Part shown: in pieces, positions 1 through 8,593 of the stretch | Layout of the letters: the number at the start of each line of letters is the position of its first letter | Numbering within the stretch: position 1 is the stretch's first letter | Assembly (NCBI GenBank): GCA_010093685.1 | Contig: MU006241.1 | Coordinates: 62,001 to 126,000 of the forward strand | DNA: 64,000 nt | Source of the DNA: Ophiobolus disseminans | Taxonomy: Eukaryota > Ascomycota > Dothideomycetes > Pleosporales > Phaeosphaeriaceae | Direction of reading: 5' to 3' | The notes under the pieces: generated by a model | The model's input: the letters and a program-made list of their open reading frames with translations, nothing else | Database searches by the model: none | What the model was told of the DNA's origin: nothing | Translations under genes and position numbers: made by a program

Positions 1-252
1 ATTGCCTCTGTCCGTCACCTTCTTGCCCTGCTTGTCGACTTTGGACGACATCATCTTGAAGGAAAACTCATCCGGGTTCCGGTCGCGTGCCTTCTCGCTC
101 AGCAGCTTGAGCTTCTGCTTCTTCTGCTTGTGGTCGGCGGCGCGCAGCTTGTAGTCCTTGCGCTTCTCGAGGAGGCCCCATTTCTCGCGCTCGACGGGCT
201 GGGCGCGTTCTTTGTGGTTGCGCCGCTGAACGGCATTTCGCATTGACGACAT
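1..252 (-). CDS. UTP11: U3 snoRNP protein Utp11, N-terminal part (cut by window edge)
   Basis: Reading leftward from the ATG at 250-252, 84 codons stay open to base 1. The protein begins MSSMRNAVQRRNHKERAQP and continues with a very basic stretch containing WGLLEKRKDYKLRA, then KARDRNPDEFSFKMMSS. The RRNHKER, GLLEKxKDY and KARDRNPDEF blocks match the conserved N terminus of Utp11, a small-subunit processome component needed for 18S rRNA maturation in the nucleolus. The family is about 250 residues, so roughly a third is present and the rest lies left of the window. A second in-frame ATG at codon 4 is an alternative start. No intron is seen in this part. Confidence 0.9.
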   Translation of the reverse strand, partial: MSSMRNAVQRRNHKERAQPVEREKWGLLEKRKDYKLRAADHKQKKQKLKLLSEKARDRNPDEFSFKMMSSKVDKQGKKVTDRGN

Positions 253-605
253 GGTTGTGAGTTGTGCGGTACGGTTGTGTCGTTTTGCTGGCGAAGTTCT
301 GAAGATGCACGAAATTTTGGACCAGGGTCTGCGGGAGCGCTACTCTTAGTTCCACGCTAGTGGTTCAACTTCTCCAGATGTCACAGCCTCACATACAGAA
401 CTCCAGATCCTTCTGTAATTTTTTAAACCCTCTATTCGCTCACGTTTAAGCACCAACAGCCTTTCATGTCCAAGCGCTGAAAATACTGGCGGCACTCCCA
501 ACCGCAACAGTCCACTCAGTAGTCACAATTTGAGTTTCATCTCTTTCGCCTACGTATTCGCCCAGCCTACACATTGCCTTCCTCTTCTACTTCTTCTTAT
601 TAGAG
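253..605. other. Intergenic region between UTP11 and the F-box relics
   Basis: About 350 bp between the leftward UTP11 start and the rightward F-box-like relic, so it should carry the UTP11 promoter. The right end is pyrimidine-rich (CTTCCTCTTCTACTTC), as is common upstream of fungal starts. No coding stretch or RNA gene is seen. Confidence 0.5.
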
Positions 606-1443
606 ATGGCACTTGCAGTGCTGCCGCCTGAGTTAATGAGCAGAATATTTAGGCACCTTGGCCGTGTCATCAACGCTGACGACCACGATACAGCCCCTCC
701 ACATCATGAAAATCAAGGCTTCCAAGCTCTGCACTTGACATGCGAGGTGGGTATCGATGGCCTGTCGCGTGGCTCTGGGCGCGTCGCTTGCAGTCATCTC
801 ACACATCTGAAAATATCCTTCATGTTGAGAATGTGTGGGTTCAGTCCAGGTTGGTGGAAGGAAGGGCCGTGGTACCTCCGATGTGAGGCAGGCACGGCTG
901 ACTGTAACGTCCTTACGTGAAGTTGGTGTGGCCTCTTACACGGAACAACACGATAGTCAATACAATACGTTGCAGCCACCCTACCTCGTCCCCCCTCCCA
1001 CTCGGTTCTTTATGGTAGTCATACTACTACAGGGACCTTGTTCCAATACTTCATGTTCATAAGTGGTGGAGGCATCCGATCTTTCGTCAAGCGCCATGCG
1101 AGTACCATCGTCGAATTTGGCGTGAGCTCCACAACCACACCTTGGATCACGCTTACGTCAAAAGCGCGAATTTAGTCTGGAGCGTCGTCTCTCTGCCAAC
1201 GTGAAGGAATGCGAGGATTGGTTAGGGCTAGGTGCTGAGGCTGAAGGTTCTGACAACGTTCATCGGTTCTTACATATCTTCCTGGAATACTTCCACAATC
1301 ACGTATATGAATGTAAGTTATCTCAAACACTTCTACCTCTCTACCACGAAGTCTGTCTTGTCGGGCCGATCGGTGAGCACCTAGCAAACGATTCATTACT
1401 GAACGGCAAAACGGTGGCCCGCCGGCGCAGTGAATACCGATGA
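606..1443 (+). pseudogene. Decayed F-box-like gene, copy 1 of a tandem triplet
   Basis: The ATG at 606 opens an F-box-like N terminus (LPPELMSRIFRHLG) followed by a FQALHLTC block, the same order as in the copies at 1777 and 3682. A donor-like GTGGGT follows the TGCGAG codons, but the equivalent of the central third of the family is missing. Near 1049-1110 a different frame reads FISGGGIRSFVKRHAST, matching FISGGRLRSFVKRHAET of the intact copy. Near 1250-1310 yet another frame reads DNVHRFLHIFLEYF, matching DVQHFLRLF near its end. The copy therefore keeps both ends in family order but with a large internal loss and frame changes, so no functional product is expected. Confidence 0.7.
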
Positions 1444-1776
1444 CGTGACACCATTAATCATCTATGCCCTAGTGCGTTTGCCACCGCTCCATTCACCATG
1501 ACCTTCGCTAAATATTCGCCTTTAGACTCACTCCTTCCTTCAACCTGCTTAATTAGCACTTAACCTACTCTCTCCAGCCTGATAAACTGTCTTTCAACCT
1601 CCGCGCGACAGGTACGCAAGACCCGCACTGGCACTTCTCCCATACACTGATACTTGTTAGGAACAGTGAAGTCCTCCGCGGTACTGTCGACCGTTGCTGG
1701 AAAGCTCAAACTCGTCAACACACAACTAAGACTGTTCCCTTGGGCTAAAGATTTCCATCTTCCTTCTTCCGTCGGA

Positions 1777-3209
1777 ATGTCTTTGACAGCTTTTCCATCA
1801 GAGCTGCTGAGCGGGATTTGTAGAAACCTCGGGCTCTATTACGATGAAGATACTGATGAGCCATACTACAACAACAAGAACTTCCAGTCCCTACGCTTGA
1901 CCTGCAAAGTAAGTAACCCTATACAAAGGTATTATGGGCTCCTTCGCTATTGCCAAAAAGGACTTATATCGCAAGACCACATTTGGTAAGAGAGCTATAC
2001 CACCCGTTAAAGTGGAACGTTCACTTACGTAGTATCAACTCGTTCTAGATGCCTCCATTCGTTACGGTTGTCTCCTCGGGGAGTACGAGGTAGCGTTGCA
2101 CGAGCGCTCTCTCTTTGCGTTCCTGCACATTACTAAGATCCCTGCTTTCCGCGACCGCATCTCAAAAGTGTACTGTACGTCTACGAACCAGGTTCAATCG
2201 GGCTTCGTCCTCCTCAGTCTTGGTTCTACGGCGAATACGAAGGTACTGAGGACGCAATATGCGCTCGACAACAACCGGATTCTTACTCCGGATCAACCCA
2301 GAATGTGCATATACTAGCGCAATGCTTCGAAAACCTCCATCATGCGAAGCAGCTTGAGAAGGTAGTGATAACAACTTGGGCGTATCATGACGTTGTCCTT
2401 ACAGCACTATACCTAGCGAGCTTCCCACGTAAGCTAGTTGAACTTCCGCTTCATCTCCAGACATCAACCCCTTGTAGCCGTGAACCGATATCTGGAACCA
2501 CCATCACCTACGCTAAGTATATCAAGGCGCTCGAAGTTGGTAAGACCTTTTGGGAAGGCACTGGTCACCACGGACCAAGTCCCTCTATACCTGTTAAAGT
2601 TCCCGGTATCTCAACAGCGTCGAAGAGATCGAACTCCACGGATGCTACGACTTAGAACAACCTCGCTGCCACCAGTATCATGATACCTTCTCCAGTAATT
2701 TTAGTACCACTGTCTACGACCAACTAACAGTCTTGGGTATCCAAGATTTGGACGTCAGGGGCGAGCTGTTGCAACAATTCATTATATATACCCTCGAGAA
2801 AGTCTCATTCCGTTCTGTCGCCCTTACCGACGGAGACTGGCGAGACATTGCTGTGGATCTTCTTAGGCTTCCACGCCTCGCGGGAATTAACGCAGCAATC
2901 AGTCTATTGCAGAAAACCTCCGTCAGCCTATCCGTCCCTCTGCCTCCGGATTTCCGACGATGCAGCTACATGTATGGAGCGTGCGCAAGAACCAAGGAAA
3001 ACGTCCAACGTGCTCTGCGTGAGCTTGTGCAATGCTTTCATACCGGTCCAGCTCGCCCACATTACTCGAGAACGAGTAGTGTACGCTTTGTGATGGTAGT
3101 GTCGAGCTATCAAGAGGTCCGTCTCTATGAGCCATCAGATCTTTTAAAACGCCTGAAGGGTATGTTTGTATACACGCTGGTAAAGAAGTATGCAGAGGGT
3201 GTTGAGTAA
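1777..3209 (+). pseudogene. Decayed F-box-like gene, copy 2 of a tandem triplet
   Basis: The ATG at 1777 starts MSLTAFPSELLSGICRNLG, an F-box-like motif, then FQSLRLTCK and a GTAAGT donor at 1909. A further intron fits 1986-2048. The third exon continues with HITKIPAFRDRIS, matching QITKTPAFRDRIH of the copy at 3682. The frame is lost near a run of four A at 2164-2167: LYVYEPG and then AQCFENLHHAKQLE continue in the next frame. A second frame change with an in-frame TAA occurs near 2595. The C-terminal part (LHGCYDLEQP, then LTDGDWRDIAVDLLRLP) runs on to a stop at 3207. At least two frameshifts mark it as a pseudogene unless they are sequencing errors. Confidence 0.75.
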
Positions 3210-3681
3210 TGATGCGTCGGGAATCTTCGGGATTGGGTGGGCTCTGAGGTACCCAATGTAGGAATAAAGCCGTCCGGAGTACCGGGTATGTATGTCAACT
3301 ATATCAAGGGCAGTACTTTATAAGGCGGTTTCACTCTATACCTACGGGCCGTGGTGTGATGGAAGATGGATGGAATTATTCTATACCTGCCTAGGTAACA
3401 TGCTTCAAACTTGGAGCTTAATGCGTTTTCTAGCGCCTTGGCAGGTGCAACAAGCACTAAGACACATGGCTTCGCGAACACTCCAGTCGTCATCATTGTG
3501 TTCATCCCGGTCATTACCGTGACCTCGTCACATGCGCACTACCGGTACGATATGCTGTTGCTGTAGGCTTGTGCAGCAACAACAATTCTGCTCAATGAAA
3601 TCTGCACGTCCCAGCGAATAACACGTGGCTTCCAATCATCGGCATTCTATCTCAAGGCCTTCTCGCCCGAACTTTCACGCA
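3210..3681. other. Spacer between F-box-like copies 2 and 3
   Basis: About 470 bp. It should contain the promoter of the intact copy at 3682. Short open frames on both strands show no recognisable motif. An open frame running into the gene from 3625 has no ATG before 3682. Confidence 0.4.
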
Positions 3682-5106
3682 ATGTATCTCGTCGGACTGC
3701 CGGCTGAGATCATAAGTAGGATATGTAGCTTCCTGGGATCGGATTCTACGAGCATACCCGGCGAAACTCGCACGATCCACTCTCAGCACCTCGACTTGCA
3801 ATCCCTGCGCATCACGTGTCGTGTAGGTCCATATATGCTTCGCTTTACCACCGTTCCTTGTGTCTTGCCTTCAGCAACTTTCCGAGGTAATAAGGATGAT
3901 CCAAGATCTCCACGGATGGACAGTAGGCATCGAGTCGCTAACAAACATCAGGATCTATACTACAAGACAACCTTTGACGCGGCTATGCTATATAGCAAGA
4001 GGTTGAAGGAGCTGGAAGTCGCTTTGGAATACAAGTCAGTTGCACAGCTCTGCCAGATTACCAAGACACCTGCTTTTCGCGACCGAATCCATATACTGAA
4101 CCTTTACGATCCAAATGCAGAGGAGTCCAGCGAATCCGAAGAAATCAGTACCAACGCAGAATCAAGAGAGAATACCCAACTAGAGGCCACTGAGGGGTTT
4201 TGCAGATCGAACGATGCACTCCGCCTACTTACAGAATGCTTCCAAAATCTCGACCAGGCCAGGAACTTGGAGCGCATCGAAGTTTGCACAAATCGTGGTC
4301 ACAGTGTTGTCCTGGAAGCAATGAAGGTTGTCAATCTCTCCCGAAAGCTAGCCTGCCTTACGATTGATCCGACAGCCCTTGCCAAATCTGGGTTTGGTTC
4401 TCTTCTAAGCACCCCCCGGGCATACGCATCCTTCATTAGTGGACTTCAAATACAGCCTGTACTAGGCGACGAGACATGCTCCGAAAACAAGATGTCAAAG
4501 CAGAAACGAGAGAAAGATCCATCGGGCTTACACATTCAGAACTATAGGTCGACTACTCCGGAGTTCACCAACCTGATATCTGCTCTCTCTGATATCGCAG
4601 ACCTGGGCTTCTACGGCTGTAGATCTTACCCAGGAATTCGCTTATGTCATGGTTGTGACGATCTCTTTGTCAAAAATGTTGCACCAGTCTTTTTCCCCAA
4701 TATCAGCAGCTTGACAGTTGCTAGCACTTTCATCAGCGGCGGTCGTCTACGAAGTTTCGTCAAGCGCCACGCAGAGACACTTCGCGAGGTGGACATGAAC
4801 TATGTCATACTGACGGACAGCTCGTGGAGATCAATCGCTCAAGGTTTAGCGAAGATACCGCATCTAAAAAGGCTCAAATTTGCATCGTTGAGGCAGAAGA
4901 GGCCTGCAACTGTTCTTACTACGAACAACGTGCGACCTTCTGGTTATACAGCCACGAACGAGGTCGAACTGGTGGACCGGCGCGATGTGCAGCACTTTCT
5001 CAGACTCTTCATTGTTTCGTTCAACACTGTGTTGTACAGCAATCCTTCTCGCTTCTGCTGGTCGCGGCCAAAATGTTTCGAGGCAAGATTGTTTCAGCTT
5101 CCTTGA
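3682..5106 (+). CDS. F-box-like protein with leucine-rich C-terminal part (intact copy)
   Basis: The start is the first ATG (3682), giving MYLVGLPAEIISRICSFLG, a good F-box-like motif. Two short introns are inferred: 3823-3874 (GTAGGT..CAG) and 3887-3951 (GTAATA..CAG, with GCTAAC upstream of the acceptor). They isolate a 12-bp exon coding QLSE, so the protein reads LRITCRQLSEDLYYKTTFDA. The two introns together are a multiple of three, so the unspliced frame is also open. The spliced protein is 435 aa. The C-terminal half has leucine-spaced segments (ISSLTVASTF, LREVDMNYVILTD) typical of fungal F-box/LRR proteins, which act as substrate adaptors of SCF ubiquitin ligases. The family name comes from motif reading; the substrate is unknown. 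It is the only undamaged member of the triplet. Confidence 0.7.
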   Translation: MYLVGLPAEIISRICSFLGSDSTSIPGETRTIHSQHLDLQSLRITCRVGPYMLRFTTVPCVLPSATFRGNKDDPRSPRMDSRHRVANKHQDLYYKTTFDAAMLYSKRLKELEVALEYKSVAQLCQITKTPAFRDRIHILNLYDPNAEESSESEEISTNAESRENTQLEATEGFCRSNDALRLLTECFQNLDQARNLERIEVCTNRGHSVVLEAMKVVNLSRKLACLTIDPTALAKSGFGSLLSTPRAYASFISGLQIQPVLGDETCSENKMSKQKREKDPSGLHIQNYRSTTPEFTNLISALSDIADLGFYGCRSYPGIRLCHGCDDLFVKNVAPVFFPNISSLTVASTFISGGRLRSFVKRHAETLREVDMNYVILTDSSWRSIAQGLAKIPHLKRLKFASLRQKRPATVLTTNNVRPSGYTATNEVELVDRRDVQHFLRLFIVSFNTVLYSNPSRFCWSRPKCFEARLFQLP

Positions 5107-5763
5107 ACGTCGATGGTGTTTGATCAGCTCGAATGTTCTCCAATGGTACACAACACCTGAACCACAGGAATTTTGAATGATGAATGAATGTAATACGCGC
5201 GTGCACGAAAAAGGCGGACGAGCAGCTCTCATCTATTACTAAAAGGTCAAGATTGGGCAACACTAGTGCGAGAAGAAGCGCGACACCTTGAGCTGAGTCG
5301 CGTCACTTCGCCATTTGGACTGGACCAGCTACGATAATGTATCTTCAACAGCATTTTATACTGTCACCTCGAGATGTACATAAAAGGTGAAGTGACGAGG
5401 CTTGTGCCACCCAGTGCTTGTGCGACCGCTAGAGCTACGTGAGACTAGATCGGGCTGGACTCGACCCAGCAGGAGCACCACTTTGCATTCTTTATCATGC
5501 GACACTCGAATAAGACCGACAGCCTTTATTTGCTTTTGTGAACATACATAGGGCGCAGCAAGTTTGCTATCGCAGGCGAGCTCGGTGCGCTCGAGCCTCA
5601 GTGAGAGCGACTGAGATTGCGTCACGCTCTTTCTTCACCTCAACAAAAAGACCCTAGCCCGCACGGACTCTGCTCCACCTTTGGCTTACTTCACGATCTT
5701 CCCTCCATCAACCACTGTACGAAGAACCGCCATACTTGTACCCCACGAGCAACCGCCATAACC
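5107..5763. other. Intergenic region downstream of the intact F-box-like gene
   Basis: About 650 bp. The leftward strand is open from 5625 to 5356 but has no recognisable motif. The last 100 bp before 5764 are CA-rich and probably the leader of the next, now broken, gene. No RNA gene is convincing here. Confidence 0.4.
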
Positions 5764-7063
5764 ATGGCTGTCCCGAAAGCAGGATCCATACCGCAGGACG
5801 ACGGCCGTCCTTCATTCCTCATACTCCCTGCTGGGATTCGCAAGATTATACATGGCATACTCGTCGAGCGCAACTACCCACTACTCATACACAACGCCCG
5901 CGCATACCACGCGCAAAAGCCACTTCCTCCGCAGGATAAGGGCGCAGACACAGACAATGTAGATGGCACGCTCGATTGTGATTGCGAAATCACAAGCGAG
6001 TCCTGTGTCGACCCCACTACTCGCGACGTTCTGTTCTCGCATGAATTTAAAGACGACTTCGCCGCAAGATACAAGGAGTACGAGGAAACTTTGAAGACGT
6101 GGGAGATGGCAGTACAAATGGATGAACACGAGTTGAAAGAATTTGACCACGGCATATACAACGGTCTTGGTCTTCTTCAATCCGGTCGACAACTATACCA
6201 CGAGAGTGCCGGTATCTTATACGGCCACAATCGTTTCCTTGCGTCGCGATGTCTCGCACGTCATGGCCAAATCTCCATACCACCACGATTATGACGATTC
6301 TTACCATCAGTTAATATATGTTTCAACGTGGCTTAGATCGCTCGGCACGCAATATGGTCTTCTCCGTAACGCAGAAGTTGACCTCTCTGCTGCCACATGC
6401 CACTTTGACTGCGTGCACGACTTTTACTTCTTTGACATCCTCCTGGTACTCCGAATCATCTGGCAGCATCCATCCACACAATGCGAAATCAATTTTGTGT
6501 ACGCAGGACGCAGTTGAAACCCGACATTTACCCGGACCCCGAAGAAGGATGGAGCCCGAACGCCGTTGCAACCATGAACAAAGCTTTCTCGGCAATTGCC
6601 AAACGCAATAATTTGGATCTTAAACGGTATACGAGATACTCCATCCATCTTGATAGTCTCAATCCGTACGCATGTGAAGGAAGCATCAGCGAAGAATTGA
6701 AAAATAAGTTGTAGGACTTGGAGGACTTGGAAGACCGCTGGTTCGACTGTGGTGGAGATGGAACTGTTACATGGCGCCAGCCAGTTCGATCCTTCTTTAC
6801 TCTACCAAGGAACGTGTAAGGCAAAATATACGAACATGCCACATCCTCGCCCCATGGAATCGCTGTGGACCTTGACACACGAATCACACGCGGAATACCC
6901 CACAACTTGTTTCATGCAGTTGCCGAACCGCACATGGAGACCCGGGAAGCTGCTTTCCGAGTCATGATCCACAGTGCTTCGTTAACGCTTGAAATGACGA
7001 GCACGGAGCACCTAACAGATTTTTACGGATTCCAGAAACCGAAGGACATTTGCACGGAGTATC
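5764..7063 (+). pseudogene. 5' part of a broken host gene split by the gypsy insertion
   Basis: The ATG at 5764 opens MAVPKAGSIPQDDGRPSF and then FLILPAGIRKIIHGILVE. Near 6165 it reads GLLQSGRQLYHESAGILYG. This pattern (LLPxxxR..I, then LQxxRQxYxExxxxLYGxNxF) is typical of the large 2EXR/F-box-like family of fungal proteins of unknown role. Coding sense moves to the +1 frame at about 6230 (WLRSLGTQYGLLRNAEVDL), returns to the first frame near 6510 (DIYPDPEEGWSPNAVATM) and is then stopped by TAG at 6712 and TAA at 6817. Sense continues (GIPHNLFHAVAEPHMETRE) to 7063, where the element is inserted. The part beyond the element is at 12440-13010. The lesions are separate from the insertion, so the gene may have been dead already. 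Confidence 0.65.
7059..7063. repeat. Left target-site duplication GTATC
   Basis: The five bases just before the left LTR are GTATC. The same five follow the right LTR at 12440-12444, as expected for a Ty3/gypsy integration. Confidence 0.95.
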
Positions 7064-7273
7064 TGTCACGGGCTGAGCCCGAAGTCACATGACTAGGCTG
7101 CCAGCCTAGTCGCTTCCTTCCCTTCTGTCCCTCACCTTGCCTCAGCAGCGCGTGGACCGTGCGCGAACACAAACAACAAGAGATAGCGGCCAACTTCTCT
7201 CTTTCTCTTCATCTTGACTGTAAATAGCATCTGGACTAGGTAGCTGGAATACAGTTCCTACAGACCGTTCACA
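7064..7273 (+). repeat. 5' LTR of the gypsy element
   Basis: It begins TGTCACGGGCTGAGCCCG and ends CAGACCGTTCACA (TG..CA ends). It is identical to 12230-12439. The transcript start is predicted near 7211 because the 12 bases from there are complementary to the primer-binding site at 7274. Confidence 0.96.
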
Positions 7274-7285
7274 TACAGTCAAGAT
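7274..7285 (+). promoter_or_regulatory. Self-complementary primer-binding site (Tf1/sushi type)
   Basis: The 12 bases TACAGTCAAGAT directly abut the LTR. They are the exact reverse complement of ATCTTGACTGTA at 7211-7222 within the LTR. They do not begin with TGG, as a site for an intact tRNA 3' end would. In Tf1-like chromoviruses the 5' end of the element RNA folds back to prime its own reverse transcription; this arrangement fits that mechanism. Confidence 0.8.
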
Positions 7286-7306
7286 CACGAAGCAACCGAA
7301 GATACC

Positions 7307-8545
7307 ATGGAACAACGAAGCGACGTTATGTCAGACACCACTATGCCAGACCCTGCCGAGAGCACCCACATGCCGGCGAACGAAGCGAGCCAGCTGCTAA
7401 AGCAGCTGCTGCAGAAGATCGAAGAAATAAGCAACAGAGAGAAGGAGACAAGTGAGAGGATGAGGATGCTGGAGACGTCTTCCCAACTACCTGGTCGCAG
7501 GGCAGACGCCACAGGAACGCCAACGCCGGCACCAACGCCGAAGCCAACTGCCGACCCGCCTCTCCACACCACCTCAAAGCCACGCCCGAGCTTACCTCAC
7601 CCTCCCACGTTTAGCGGCAACAAATCACAATGGCGAGGATGGAAGCTAGAGATGGAAGGCAAGATCGAAGAAGATGCCCTAGCCATCGGAAGCCTTAGGG
7701 CCCAGCTACGCTACATCTTCATGCGTCTTGAAGGAGCGGCAAAGACGAACGTCACCACGTTCTACGAGATGCAGCTTAGACAAGAGTCGCCAGATCCCCG
7801 CCGGCTCCTTGAGCGCCTTGACATCCTCTATGGAGAGCGCAACCGCAAGCAGAAAGCAATCCAGAACCTACACTCTATACGCCAACGAGAGGACGAAACT
7901 TTCATATCCTTCTACCCTCGCTTCGAGAAAGAGATTGCCAATGCTAATGCAGAAGGATGGGATGACGATGCAAAGATATCCTACCTACGCAATGCACTCA
8001 GCAGCAAGATGAGGGATAATCTCGTAGGCTGCTCTGGGAGCGAGACTAACACTTACAATGGGTTTGCTCAGAAGTGTGTAGACGTGAGCAACGACATGGA
8101 ACTCTATGGTCAGTGGACGAAGAAGAGAGGTGCAGGCAACAGCTACCCTGCTGGACAGACCCGCGTCCCAACACCGATGATGACGCCCGACGTTGATGCC
8201 GCCGCACATATCAACCACGAGGACATGATGGAATGGGAGCCTACAACTACTCAAGTGAACGCATTCGGCCTCCGTGGCAAGGGCAATACGAACGGATACC
8301 CCTCTAAGCGTCCTGAGGACCTGGAACTCCTTGGAAAACGGGCGAAATGGGTCAACCAGGAGGAGATCGATGCCCGACGCCAGGACCGACGCTGTCTCCG
8401 ATGCGGCCGCAACAACTGCCGTATAGCCACATGTCCGCTGGCAGCTGCTGTACGACCAAAGCACATTAGCGTAATGACGGCAAGGAGTGTGGTGACTGAG
8501 GCAGCTGTAGATGAGAATTCAGACAGCTTTGAAGCAGAACAATAG
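7307..8545 (+). CDS. gag: Gag polyprotein of the gypsy element
   Basis: A 412-residue open frame starts at ATG 7307 and ends at TAG 8543-8545. The N terminus contains a helical, glutamate- and lysine-rich segment (residues about 20-60), then a Pro/Thr-rich linker (TPTPAPTPKPTADPP). A retrotransposon gag core follows around residues 100-260 (WRGWKLEMEGKI, YFIMRLEGAAKTN-like spacing, ISFYPRFEKEI). Near residues 363-377 is a CCHC-like knuckle, CLRCGRNNCRIATC, with cysteine in place of the usual histidine. Gag forms the particle and binds element RNA. The stop is in the same frame as pol, suggesting readthrough. Confidence 0.93.
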   Translation: MEQRSDVMSDTTMPDPAESTHMPANEASQLLKQLLQKIEEISNREKETSERMRMLETSSQLPGRRADATGTPTPAPTPKPTADPPLHTTSKPRPSLPHPPTFSGNKSQWRGWKLEMEGKIEEDALAIGSLRAQLRYIFMRLEGAAKTNVTTFYEMQLRQESPDPRRLLERLDILYGERNRKQKAIQNLHSIRQREDETFISFYPRFEKEIANANAEGWDDDAKISYLRNALSSKMRDNLVGCSGSETNTYNGFAQKCVDVSNDMELYGQWTKKRGAGNSYPAGQTRVPTPMMTPDVDAAAHINHEDMMEWEPTTTQVNAFGLRGKGNTNGYPSKRPEDLELLGKRAKWVNQEEIDARRQDRRCLRCGRNNCRIATCPLAAAVRPKHISVMTARSVVTEAAVDENSDSFEAEQ

Positions 8546-8593
8546 GATCACGCGGCGGCTCAGAGAGAATGGAAAGAGAATGGAGAGCAAAAG

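Noticed and set aside
5430..5480. tRNA-like T arm on the reverse strand (GCTGG, loop GTCGAGT, CCAGC)
   Set aside because: No D arm, anticodon stem or matching acceptor stem can be drawn around it.
5617..5763. Upstream extension of the broken host gene to 5617
   Set aside because: No domain content; the leader-like context and the ATG at 5764 fit the family start better.
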